In this document: in pieces, positions 51,448-59,639 of the stretch | Numbering within the stretch: position 1 is the first letter of the stretch | How the letters are laid out: every line of letters starts with the position of its first letter | From: Dyadobacter sp. CY261 | GTDB taxonomy: Bacteria; Bacteroidota; Bacteroidia; Cytophagales; Spirosomataceae | Reading direction: 5' to 3' | DNA length: 64,000 nucleotides | NCBI RefSeq assembly: GCF_021440085.1 | Contig: NZ_JAKCPW010000016.1 | Coordinates: 53,332-117,331, forward strand | The notes under the pieces: model-generated | Databases searched by the model: none | Told to the model about the DNA's origin: nothing | What the model saw: the letters and a program-made list of their open reading frames with translations, nothing else | Translations under genes and position numbers: made by a program

Positions 51448-52476
51448 TTAATTGATCACTAAAAAGTCCTTCACCGGAGCAGGCTGCTGGCCACCTCTCA
51501 AAATGCTGTTACCATGGAATTTCGCCGTTTGGTCCACCGCATAACCCGATTCGAAATCCGTCACGTCTATCTGCCCGCTTTTGCCAAATGCGTCGATCGC
51601 ATTCTGGTAAGTGACGAGCCGGATGGTTTCATCGGAAATGCCGCGCATCTTCATTAATGCAGCCGTTTTGGGGATTGCCAGAGGATCTGAAATGCCCCAG
51701 TCGGCCGCTGAGTTGATCATAATGCGCTCGGGCCCGTATTGTTCCACCACTTTCACCATTCTTTCATTACCCATTTTGGTAAACGGATAGATCGTGAACG
51801 CGGCATAAAAACCCTGGTCGAGCACGCTTTTCACTGTTTCTTCATTGTTATGGTCCACAATCACCCACGAAGGGTCAATGCCGTGTTCCAACGCAATGGC
51901 CATGCTGCGCTCGGTGCCTTTCTTCTTGTCGCGGTGCGGCGTGTGGATCTGAACCGGCAACTTGGCTTGTTTGGCCAGTTCCAATTGCAGGCGGTAGTAT
52001 TTTTCTTCGGCGGGCGTCTGGTCGTCAAAGCCGATTTCGCCGACGCCTACTACGCCCTCTTTATAGATGTACAATGGCAGGATTTCCATCACCTGCTCCG
52101 CCAGCGGTTCGTTGTTCGCTTCGCGGGAGTTGAGGCCCATCGTGCAGTAGTGCTTAATGCCAAATTGTGAAGACCGGAACCTTTCCCATCCCACCAGACT
52201 GCTGTAATAGTCTTTAAACGAAGATAAGCCGGTCCGCGGTTGACCCACCCAAAATGCGGGCTCGATCAAAGCCACAATGCCAGCCTGGTTCATTGCCTGG
52301 TAATCGTCCGTTGTGCGGGAAACCATGTGGATATGCGGATCAAAAAAGCGCATGCCTTTGATCAGATCCTTGTAATCGTTCCAGGCAATGTCGCGGTGCG
52401 CGAGAGCCTGGCTTATTTCTTCGCTATCTTCAAAATGCGAAGGGTTCGGGGCGGTATCGTTATGATTGAGGCACAT
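51448..52476 (-). CDS. eboB: EboB: TatD-family metal-dependent hydrolase of the ebo cluster
   Basis: 342 aa. An N-terminal extension of about 40 residues precedes the amidohydrolase TIM barrel. Metal ligands visible: H48 and H50 in D-P-H-I-H, the glutamate of G-V-G-E-I-G-F-D, histidines in Q-I-H-T-P-H and V-D-H-N-N, and the aspartate of S-A-A-D-W-G. TatD enzymes are hydrolases or nucleases, but EboB's substrate is not known. It follows eboA by four bases. Confidence 0.93.
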   Translation of the reverse strand: MCLNHNDTAPNPSHFEDSEEISQALAHRDIAWNDYKDLIKGMRFFDPHIHMVSRTTDDYQAMNQAGIVALIEPAFWVGQPRTGLSSFKDYYSSLVGWERFRSSQFGIKHYCTMGLNSREANNEPLAEQVMEILPLYIYKEGVVGVGEIGFDDQTPAEEKYYRLQLELAKQAKLPVQIHTPHRDKKKGTERSMAIALEHGIDPSWVIVDHNNEETVKSVLDQGFYAAFTIYPFTKMGNERMVKVVEQYGPERIMINSAADWGISDPLAIPKTAALMKMRGISDETIRLVTYQNAIDAFGKSGQIDVTDFESGYAVDQTAKFHGNSILRGGQQPAPVKDFLVIN

Positions 52477-52480
52477 GATG

Positions 52481-53329
52481 TCAGTTTTCGAGATCGGCCC
52501 AGGTGAGTGCGCCGGTTTTGACGGATTTTTCTAACTCGGTATATTTTGCCAACAGGTAATTAGCCGATGGGAATGCAGATTCTGCGCAGGCAAGCGCGGC
52601 CGCTTTCCGGTCGTCCTCCTGCTCTGAATCGAACAAATGCTGCATATCCGCCAATAATGCCTGGTTCAAGAACTTGCCAACTAACCGCCACACCTGTGCA
52701 GGCACGCTTCGACTGGCTGCCCAGCGCTCGTGAGCGAAGTCGGAAAGCGTAACAGCCAGCTTTTCATTCGAGCGGTTATCCAGCCCTTCGATGAAATGGA
52801 TCGGCTTGTCATTGAAGATCGTTTTGAGCACCAACTGATTCCAGGCCAGCTCGCTGAAATACTTTTCAGGGTAAGGATTATGCAAAGCAATGGCATCAAA
52901 TACAAACCCCATATTGGAACGCACAGCATCTGTAGCGCGAAAAAGCCATCGATCGGGGTAGGAGAGCACCGGTAATGCGGAATAAAGTGCCACCAGCTCA
53001 TTCATTTCCGCCGTATCGAATAGCGTTTCGATGTTTTTGACATATTCTTCCTGATCGGATGGATCCAGCTGGGTGAGCAGCCAAACGCGGCTCAGCCGCA
53101 CCAGCGACCAGCCATCAACCGAGAAACCCCGAATTTCAGGCTTGAGCGAGGCCTTTTCGGCGTCGGAGGTGTCAATGATTTTTTTGGTCAGAAACCTAGG
53201 TGCTGCCACGAAGGCCGTCATGAGGTCGATGGGCGTGGAAGATGCTTTCTGCTGCAACCATTGTGCCTCGTCTGCACTGGTGTGCGAGGTGATGATCTTC
53301 CAAATTTTTTGTTTAATGATATCGGACAT
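52481..53329 (-). CDS. eboA: EboA: first protein of the ebo cluster, no known domain
   Basis: 282 aa, predicted mostly helical, with HEAT-like periodicity and no signal peptide. Characteristic parts are W-S-L-V-R-L-S-R-V-W-L-L near 75, Y-S-A-L-P-V-L-S-Y-P near 115 and A-L-H-N-P-Y-P near 148. It is identified mainly by position in front of eboB-C-D-E-F and by these segments. It has no assigned biochemical activity. A structured leader candidate lies 99-176 bases upstream. Confidence 0.85.
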   Translation of the reverse strand: MSDIIKQKIWKIITSHTSADEAQWLQQKASSTPIDLMTAFVAAPRFLTKKIIDTSDAEKASLKPEIRGFSVDGWSLVRLSRVWLLTQLDPSDQEEYVKNIETLFDTAEMNELVALYSALPVLSYPDRWLFRATDAVRSNMGFVFDAIALHNPYPEKYFSELAWNQLVLKTIFNDKPIHFIEGLDNRSNEKLAVTLSDFAHERWAASRSVPAQVWRLVGKFLNQALLADMQHLFDSEQEDDRKAAALACAESAFPSANYLLAKYTELEKSVKTGALTWADLEN

Positions 53330-53427
53330 GTTTGTTCTCTGTGATCCGATTTACCTGTCGTCGTGCTCCGGGTGTCGCCACTTGGGCCAAGTCTGTAAAT
53401 CTATCTGGGTGCTCTGTTATCGTAATA

Positions 53428-53505
53428 ATGCCTGTTTACTGCCATAAAGTTTCCACGCGGCTATTTATAACGTTAAAAAGCCGCTTTTTGGCTCTTAACA
53501 GGCAT
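53428..53505 (-). other. Nested hairpin upstream of eboA (candidate structured leader)
   Basis: An outer perfect 9-bp stem (ATGCCTGTT 53428-53436 with AACAGGCAT 53497-53505) encloses an inner perfect 6-bp stem (GCGGCT 53457-53462 with AGCCGC 53479-53484). It sits between mgtC (minus, ends 53554) and eboA (starts 53329). Transcribed with eboA it would be a 5' leader element; alternatively it belongs to the 3' end of the mgtC transcript. No T-run follows on the minus strand, so it is not a simple terminator. Confidence 0.4.
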
Positions 53506-53553
53506 GATTCATATCAGTTTTAATAAAAAACTAATATTATTTGTAACTGATGG

Positions 53554-54183
53554 TTAGAAATCAAATTCCAGAATATCAGTATCATTGAGAAGTCGGTGGG
53601 TCAATTTCTCATGCTTTTTCTCGGAGCCCTGCAATGTCCAGCTGCCGGTTATGTGGTTACCGCTACGGCTTTGCTCACCCCGGAGGACTTTCAGGTCGTA
53701 GTCCGCAAAAAGCTCCTCATACATTTTCAAAGTTTTTTTCTGGTACACGCACATCAGCCGGTAATTCCGGATCTGGCTTTTGCGCCTGATCAATTTTTGC
53801 ACCGGCGACAGGATCACAAGGGACATTCCCGAAATGACAAAACAGACAATCGTAACTTCATAAAATCCGGCGCCAATGCCCATTCCGACTGCCGCCGTCA
53901 CCCACACGATCGCCGCCGTCGTAATCCCAACTACCCGATTGTTTTCCCGGAAAATGATCCCTGCGCCGATAAAACCGATCCCGGTCACGATATTTGCTGC
54001 AATGCGCCCCGCGTCCGAACTGATCTTGATCGAAAGGATCGTGAAAAGTGTCGATCCCATCGCAATCAATATCAGCGTCCGCAGCCCCGCCGATTTGCTC
54101 CTATACTCGCGCTCGGTGCCGATAATCGCGCCGAGGATAAAGGAAATAAGTAGTTTATAAATGTCTTCGGGGAGGAGTTCCAT
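53554..54183 (-). CDS. MgtC/SapB family membrane protein
   Basis: 209 aa. The N-terminal MgtC domain has four or five membrane helices with the signature G-A-I-I-G-T-E-R-E-Y-R-S-K-S-A-G-L-R-T near 18-36 and G-I-G-F-I-G-A-G-I-I-F. A soluble C-terminal ACT-like domain (about 140-209) follows. MgtC proteins are linked to magnesium limitation and inhibition of ATP synthase in pathogens; the role here is inferred only from family. Confidence 0.92.
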   Translation of the reverse strand: MELLPEDIYKLLISFILGAIIGTEREYRSKSAGLRTLILIAMGSTLFTILSIKISSDAGRIAANIVTGIGFIGAGIIFRENNRVVGITTAAIVWVTAAVGMGIGAGFYEVTIVCFVISGMSLVILSPVQKLIRRKSQIRNYRLMCVYQKKTLKMYEELFADYDLKVLRGEQSRSGNHITGSWTLQGSEKKHEKLTHRLLNDTDILEFDF

Positions 54184-54199
54184 GTAATGTCGTTTGTCC

Positions 54200-54522
54200 T
54201 CAGAGGCTTTGTAACAGATCAGCTAATTCCTCAGAAGAGATATTTTCTTTGTCAGACTTGTCATAAATTGAAAGCAAAACCACCGTTTCCGAAAGTACTA
54301 CCACAAACGTGATTACTCTTGCACCTCCACTTTTTCCTTTTCCTTTGCTTTTAATTGCTAATCGAATTTTAAAACAGTTTTGTCCCAGGGGAATACCTTG
54401 CGTTGGATCGGCGGAAAGGCTATTTACAAGCTTGATGACATCAGTTTTCAATGACGGATACCTTTTTGCCAACCGCTTCAATTCCCTGGTGAAGTTTCGG
54501 AAGCCTGAATTTTAAAGCTCAT
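54200..54522 (-). pseudogene. RelE/ParE-like toxin, apparently frameshifted near its start
   Basis: The main open frame begins only at TTG 54481 and gives 93 aa (L-K-R-L-A-K-R-Y-P-S-L-K then V-V-L-L-S-I-Y-D-K-S-D) of a RelE/ParE-type toxin. The normal start is evidently ATG 54522, overlapping the antitoxin stop by 11 bases: it reads MSFKIQASET and then runs into a stop at 54480-54478. Restoring one T in the CTT run near 54494 joins the two parts as M-S-F-K-I-Q-A-S-E-T-F-T-R-E-L-K. Either the toxin is inactivated, or the sequence has an error, or a shortened TTG-started form is made. Confidence 0.65.
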
Positions 54523-54745
54523 TCAAAATATCCTCGATGGGTCTTGTTTTTAGTGTGCCTTTTTTTAATGCAATCAAATCCTCTTTCAGATCGTCCAGTA
54601 TCTGATCTTTCGTAGGCTCATCATCAATGATTTCCTCCTTCAAGACAGATACCAGTTCTGCCTGCTCCTGCCTGGACAGTTGACGAATTAATGCTAACAA
54701 TTGCTCGAAAGACAACGGGATGTTCAAATTCACTGATTTTTCCAT
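54512..54745 (-). CDS. Small antitoxin-like protein of a type II pair
   Basis: 77 aa from ATG 54745 (MEKSVNLNIP). The N-terminus resembles a short helical dimerisation region (F-E-Q-L-L-A-L-I-R-Q-L-S-R-Q-E-Q-A-E-L), followed by acidic segments and a C-terminus K-T-R-P-I-E-D-I-L-N-E-L. It overlaps the toxin start by 11 bases, the usual antitoxin-first order. It should bind the toxin; its DNA-binding domain is not obvious. Confidence 0.75.
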   Translation of the reverse strand: MEKSVNLNIPLSFEQLLALIRQLSRQEQAELVSVLKEEIIDDEPTKDQILDDLKEDLIALKKGTLKTRPIEDILNEL

Positions 54746-54781
54746 GGAATGGTATCTGGCTTTAAACAAATTTACAAAGAA

Positions 54782-56074
54782 TCATTTAGCATTCATCCAC
54801 TCCTCAATCTCCTCGGCTTCCAACGGAATTCCGGCCATCAGATCCACATTCCCATTCTCCGTGATCAGGATATCATTTTCCAGGCGGATGCCTAATCCTT
54901 CCTCGCGAATGTAGATGCCCGGTTCGCAGGTGAATACCATGCCGGGTTCGAAGCGGCGGTATTTGTTGCCGACGTCGTGAATGTCGAGGCCGAGGAAGTG
55001 GGAGGTGCCGTGGGGGAAATATTTTTTGTATGCTGGCGTGTCCGGGTCTTGCTTGGCAATATCCTCTTTGGTGATCAGGCCCAGGCCGATCAGCTCACTT
55101 TCCATGATGCGGCCGATTTCCTGGTGATATTCGTCCCAGATATTGCCGGGTACGAGCAAACTTCTGGCGGCTTTGAAAACGCGTAGGACGGCATCGTACA
55201 CATCACGTTGACGCTTGGTAAACCGGCCGTTCACCGGGATGCTGCGGGTAAGGTCGGCACCATAGTTGGCATATTCGGCGGCTACGTCGAGGAGCAAGAT
55301 ATCGCCGTCTTTACAAACCTGATTATTTTGAATGTAATGCAGCACGCACGCATTGGCGCCGGATGCTATAATGGGCTGGTAGGAGAAGCCTTTGGAGCGG
55401 TTGCGCACAAATTCATGGAGCAATTCGGCCTCAATTTCAAATTCATGTACGCCAGGTTTGACAAATTTCAATACCCGCTCAAATCCCAGCTTTGTAATGT
55501 CGCAGGCCTTTTGAAGCAATGCGATTTCCCCGGGCTGCTTCACGGCGCGAAGCTGGTGCATAAGCGGAGCGAGGCGCACGAGGTGATGCAGTGGGTAACG
55601 CGATTTAAAGTCCTCAATATACCGGGCATCACGGGTTTGGACGGTCGAATCGTTGCGGGTGTGTTCGTTGGTGTTCAAATACACATGTTCCGCTTCGAAA
55701 ACGATGTTGCCGAACACGGTTTCAAACTGGTGCGTCCAATAAATGCTTTGAATGCCGGTCGTGGCGCGGGCTTGCTCCTTAGTCAGTTTTTCGCCTTCCC
55801 AAACGGCGATCACCTCATTGGTTTCACGTAGGAAAAGCACTTCGCGAAACTTGGGATCGGGATGGTCGGGGAAGATAAGCAGGATCGTTTCCTCCTGGTC
55901 GACGCCAGTCAGGAAAAACAGGTCGCTGTTTTGTTTAAAGCCCATTGTGCCGTCTGCGTTGGTCGGCATAATGTCGTTGGAATTAAGAATTACCAGCGAT
56001 TTAGGTTTGAGCAAAGTCGTTAAACGGCGTCTGTTTTCGATAAATAGCTTTTGGTCGATGGGGGAATATCGCAT
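54782..56074 (-). CDS. Xaa-Pro aminopeptidase (M24 family)
   Basis: Removes N-terminal residues before proline. 430 aa: N-terminal creatinase-like domain (N-S-N-D-I-M-P, S-D-L-F-F-L-T-G), then the pita-bread metal domain with ligands D in L-L-D-V-A-A-E and G-A-D-L-T-R-S, H in H-G-T-S-H-F-L-G-L-D-I-H-D, E in C-E-P-G-I-Y and E in R-L-E-N-D. All five metal ligands are present. Cytoplasmic, monocistronic. Confidence 0.94.
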   Translation of the reverse strand: MRYSPIDQKLFIENRRRLTTLLKPKSLVILNSNDIMPTNADGTMGFKQNSDLFFLTGVDQEETILLIFPDHPDPKFREVLFLRETNEVIAVWEGEKLTKEQARATTGIQSIYWTHQFETVFGNIVFEAEHVYLNTNEHTRNDSTVQTRDARYIEDFKSRYPLHHLVRLAPLMHQLRAVKQPGEIALLQKACDITKLGFERVLKFVKPGVHEFEIEAELLHEFVRNRSKGFSYQPIIASGANACVLHYIQNNQVCKDGDILLLDVAAEYANYGADLTRSIPVNGRFTKRQRDVYDAVLRVFKAARSLLVPGNIWDEYHQEIGRIMESELIGLGLITKEDIAKQDPDTPAYKKYFPHGTSHFLGLDIHDVGNKYRRFEPGMVFTCEPGIYIREEGLGIRLENDILITENGNVDLMAGIPLEAEEIEEWMNAK

Positions 56075-56231
56075 GTCTGTATTTTTTCTGGACGGGTAAT
56101 TTATTTTGTAAAATTACGTTTATCTTGTTCAAAAATTTAAAATTCTGTAACCGCACGAAACAGTTTGAAACGTTACAGAAAAGTAAGATTGAAAGTGCGA
56201 TTATACCAAATAGATTAAGAATACCTAACTA

Positions 56232-57767
56232 ATGCCATTGATGAGAAGACTGCTTTTGCTTGCGTTTGCGTTGGTGCCGTTTGTGTTGTCAGCAAGCCCG
56301 AAATATTGGATTTATCTGAAAAATAAAGACCTCTCCGCAAGTCCAGCGGTTTCTGCATTGACGTTGGAGAACCGTCAGAAACTGGGTTTGGTTACTTCGG
56401 ATGAAACCGATCTTCCGGTCCGGAAAGAGTACGAAGCAGCACTGCGCGGCCAGTCGGTTAGCATCATCAACAGGTCTAAATGGCTGAATGCCGTTTCCGC
56501 CAACCTGACGAGTGAGCAGGCGATGAAAGTGCGGGAGCTGGATTTTGTGGCGGATGTGGTCATGATAGACCCCGGTTTTTACATTGCCAAAACCCAACCG
56601 ATCGAAAAGGCGCAAATGGCGCCAGTAATGTCGCAGGTTCAGGCTAATGCATTTTTGAAAGAAAATATCACTGCAAAAGACGTTACCATCGGTGTTATCG
56701 ATGCCGGTTTCTATGGGGCTGATTCTTCGCTTTCACTTTCACAGGTTTTTTCAAACAAGAGAATACTTGGTATCCGCGATTACGTGAAACCTGGCCGCGC
56801 CGGTGACCTGCTTTTCAGCACGGCAGAATCGTTCTCGGATATGCATGGCACCGAGGTGCTCGCCGCCATTTCCGGAATCGATTACCAGGATCAGGTGCAG
56901 TACGGAATGGCCACGAATGCGAAGTTCTACCTTGCCCGCACAGACTATTCCATGCGCGAATACCGCGGCGAAGAAGATAACTGGATTGCCGCCATGGAAT
57001 GGATGGACAGCCTCGGGGTTCGTTTGATCAATACATCATTAGGTTATGCCAAAGGCTTTTCTGATCCGAAGGAAAACTACACTCCTTCCCAAATGGATGG
57101 AAAAACGAGCGCTATTTCAAAAGCTGCGCAAATCGCTTCGGACAAAAAGGGAATTATGATTATCGTCTCGGCCGGGAATGAGGGTGACGACAAGAGCTGG
57201 GGCATCGTGTCTGCACCTGCGGATGCGAAAGGCGTACTTTCGGTGGGCGCTACGAACGGCAAACTATGGAACCGCATTGGTTACAGCAGCGTCGGGCCGG
57301 AGTTTTTGTCTTATGTTAAACCCAATGTTTCCTGCTTCTCATTGTACGGAACATCGCTTTCTGCCCCGGTGATCACCGGTTTTGCCGCCTGTTTGTTACA
57401 AGCCAATCCGCAGCTTTCCAACAAAGACTTGCTTTCACTGATCGAAAAATCTTCGCATTTGTATCCATACGGGAACAATTTCGTCGGCTATGGCGTACCG
57501 CAAGCTTCCCGTGCGCTGGCCCTTGCAAAAGCGCCCTATCTACCTAATAATTCAAAACTGATTATAGCCAAAGGCCGCACGTGCGAAGTGGACGTAACCA
57601 GCCAGGATTCCATGGTGGCGATTTACCGCAAGAAAAACGAAAAGGATGTGATCGCTCAGCAAGTTGCCAAAGTACAAAACGGCAAAGTCTCGCTGAAGCG
57701 CCAGAACAATGAGAAGTTCACCACCATCGATCTTCGTGACTACGTAGTGGAAGTGGAATGGGATTGA
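56232..57767 (+). CDS. Secreted S8-family serine peptidase (subtilase)
   Basis: 511 aa with a signal peptide (L-L-L-L-A-F-A-L-V-P-F-V-L-S-A-S), an N-terminal prodomain (about 23-135) and the subtilase domain. The catalytic triad is D157 in I-G-V-I-D-A-G-F, H205 in M-H-G-T-E-V-L and S375 in G-T-S-L-S-A-P; the oxyanion residue lies in S-A-G-N-E-G near 316. A C-terminal beta domain of about 90 residues lacks a T9SS sorting signature. It is expected in the periplasm or outside the cell. Three 14-bp repeats overlap the stop codon. Confidence 0.93.
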   Translation: MPLMRRLLLLAFALVPFVLSASPKYWIYLKNKDLSASPAVSALTLENRQKLGLVTSDETDLPVRKEYEAALRGQSVSIINRSKWLNAVSANLTSEQAMKVRELDFVADVVMIDPGFYIAKTQPIEKAQMAPVMSQVQANAFLKENITAKDVTIGVIDAGFYGADSSLSLSQVFSNKRILGIRDYVKPGRAGDLLFSTAESFSDMHGTEVLAAISGIDYQDQVQYGMATNAKFYLARTDYSMREYRGEEDNWIAAMEWMDSLGVRLINTSLGYAKGFSDPKENYTPSQMDGKTSAISKAAQIASDKKGIMIIVSAGNEGDDKSWGIVSAPADAKGVLSVGATNGKLWNRIGYSSVGPEFLSYVKPNVSCFSLYGTSLSAPVITGFAACLLQANPQLSNKDLLSLIEKSSHLYPYGNNFVGYGVPQASRALALAKAPYLPNNSKLIIAKGRTCEVDVTSQDSMVAIYRKKNEKDVIAQQVAKVQNGKVSLKRQNNEKFTTIDLRDYVVEVEWD

Positions 57768-57811
57768 CCCGCATAGGGTGACCCGCATAGGGTGGCCCGC
57801 AGAGGGTGACC
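57766..57811 (+). repeat. Three tandem 14-bp repeats at the subtilase stop
   Basis: GACCCGCATAGGGT occurs at 57766-57779 and 57780-57793, and GGCCCGCAGAGGGT at 57794-57807. They start within the TGA stop of the subtilase gene. Each unit has a weak palindromic CCC...GGG core. Confidence 0.7.
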
Positions 57812-57819
57812 AATCCGGC

Positions 57820-59415
57820 CTATGGCGACCTTCGGAGTCTTGCTTCTTCCAGGTCCAGTTCGTGTTCTTTGGTGCGGATCAATGCGTCGGAGCAGGCTCG
57901 TTCCTGCCTTAGTTTGACAATTTCTTCCCTTTTTACTTCAATAATTTCCAATAACATCGCGCGGTATTTTCGCACGTGAGTGATGGATGGCTTATCTTCT
58001 GAATGCAGGAGTTTATAATCTGCCATTTCGATGATCTTCTCATACCGTTCCTTCAAAAGCCGGAATGGTTCAAAATCCTGAATTTCACCGTCGTAATTGG
58101 ATTTCATGTAGTCGAGGCTTACCACGGCCAATCGTGAGTTGACCTTGGCATTTTCCTCCTCCATGTTATTCCCGTCGTCTTTAATTTTCAACCATTTAAT
58201 TAAAAATGGAAGGCTTAAACCTTGGAAAACGAGCGTAAAGAGGATGACGACGAATGTAATAAACAGGAACAGGTTGCGGTGCGGAAATGGCTGGCCTTTG
58301 ATCATCAGCGGAACCGCCAATGCGGATGCAAGCGAAACGACGCCCCGCATGCCGGCCCAGGCCACTATAAACACAGGTTGCCACTTGGGTCGCTGCGGTT
58401 CTTTGCGACGTACCGAGCTGAACATGCGCGGAATGTAAGTCGCAGGGTAAACCCAGACAATGCGGATCAGTACTGTAACCAGGCTGATGACAACCGCATA
58501 GGATACCACTTCCACGACAGTATACTCATTCAGCCCCATCATCACTTCCGGTAGTTGCAGTCCGATGAGGATGAAAACAATGCCATTCAGCAGGAATACG
58601 ACTGTTTGCCACACGTAATTCGTCTGCATTCGTGATTGGTAGGTAAACAACTCATGCGCCCGGAAGCTTAGAAACAAGCCTCCACTAACGACGGCCAGAA
58701 CCCCCGAATAGTGGAAGTGTTCGGCAGTGATATACATTAAATAGGGTGAAATGAAGGTGAGCGCGGTATCAATGCTGGGCGTCGTTGGGAAAAAACGGTG
58801 CACGACATACAGCACATGAGCAATGGCGAGCCCAATCACGACGCCCATGGTGGCGACCATCAGAAAGTCGACCCCAGCTTTCCAAAGCACGAAATTTCCG
58901 GTCGTAATCGTCGCGAGCGCGACGCGGAATACGATCAGCGACGATGCATCATTGACGAGACTTTCACCTTCGAGAATGGTAACGACGCGCTTAGGGACTT
59001 TCAGTCCGTGCAATACCGAAGTTGCCGCAACCGCATCTGGTGGCGAGATAATGCCGCCCAGCACAAAGCCCATCGCCAATGTAAAACCTGGAATAATCGA
59101 ATGCGAAATATAGGCGACCGCCGTGGCAGTAAACACGACTAAACCAATGGAAAGCAGCCCGATAGGTCGCCGCGCTGCCCAGAAATCTTTCCATGACGTG
59201 TTCCAGGCCGCCTCATAGAGCAGGGGAGGAAGGAAGATGAGGAAAACCCAGTCGGGTTCGAGTTCAAAATGCGGCATTCCGGGAATAAAGCTGATCAGCA
59301 GGCCGGCGATCACCAGGAAAATGGGATATGAAATGCCCACCTTTTCGCTGAGCATCGTGAGCATCGAAACCACGAAAAGAAGCGATATGATAAGCAGTAA
59401 ATTTTCAAGGATCAT
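57820..59415 (-). CDS. Na+/H+ antiporter (CPA1, NhaP-like)
   Basis: 531 aa with about twelve membrane helices. The F-L-P-P-L-L-Y-E-A-A-W-N segment and the G-E-S-L-V-N-D-A-S-S motif, with the ion-binding N-D, mark the CPA1 family. A later G-M-R-G-V-V-S-L-A-S-A is also present. A cytoplasmic C-terminal tail of about 120 residues is rich in charge and predicted coiled coil. It exports sodium (or potassium) for protons and helps control pH. Confidence 0.92.
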   Translation of the reverse strand: MILENLLLIISLLFVVSMLTMLSEKVGISYPIFLVIAGLLISFIPGMPHFELEPDWVFLIFLPPLLYEAAWNTSWKDFWAARRPIGLLSIGLVVFTATAVAYISHSIIPGFTLAMGFVLGGIISPPDAVAATSVLHGLKVPKRVVTILEGESLVNDASSLIVFRVALATITTGNFVLWKAGVDFLMVATMGVVIGLAIAHVLYVVHRFFPTTPSIDTALTFISPYLMYITAEHFHYSGVLAVVSGGLFLSFRAHELFTYQSRMQTNYVWQTVVFLLNGIVFILIGLQLPEVMMGLNEYTVVEVVSYAVVISLVTVLIRIVWVYPATYIPRMFSSVRRKEPQRPKWQPVFIVAWAGMRGVVSLASALAVPLMIKGQPFPHRNLFLFITFVVILFTLVFQGLSLPFLIKWLKIKDDGNNMEEENAKVNSRLAVVSLDYMKSNYDGEIQDFEPFRLLKERYEKIIEMADYKLLHSEDKPSITHVRKYRAMLLEIIEVKREEIVKLRQERACSDALIRTKEHELDLEEARLRRSP

Positions 59416-59639
59416 ATTTAAAAAAAGGAAGTTCGGGGATATAAAAGTATATAAATTGTAAAATTAACATCTAATAACTTTTGTGTGTGGTCGAGCACGC
59501 AAATGGAAATTTTGAATTATATTAGCACAAAAAATAGCGGTTTTGCTTATCTTTAATGCTTACAAGATCCTGAATCACTGGCATTATAAATCAAAAATCA
59601 TCAAAAATCAGTCATTCCATCACCTAATCCTTAATTGCA

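Noticed and set aside
52704..52745. A possible REP-like element within eboA (cttcgact...gagcgaagtcg)
   Set aside because: It resembles the repeats at 44 kb but the arms do not pair well, and it lies in a conserved coding frame.
55208..55831. 207-codon frame antisense to the M24 aminopeptidase gene
   Set aside because: A shadow of a gene with all metal ligands present.
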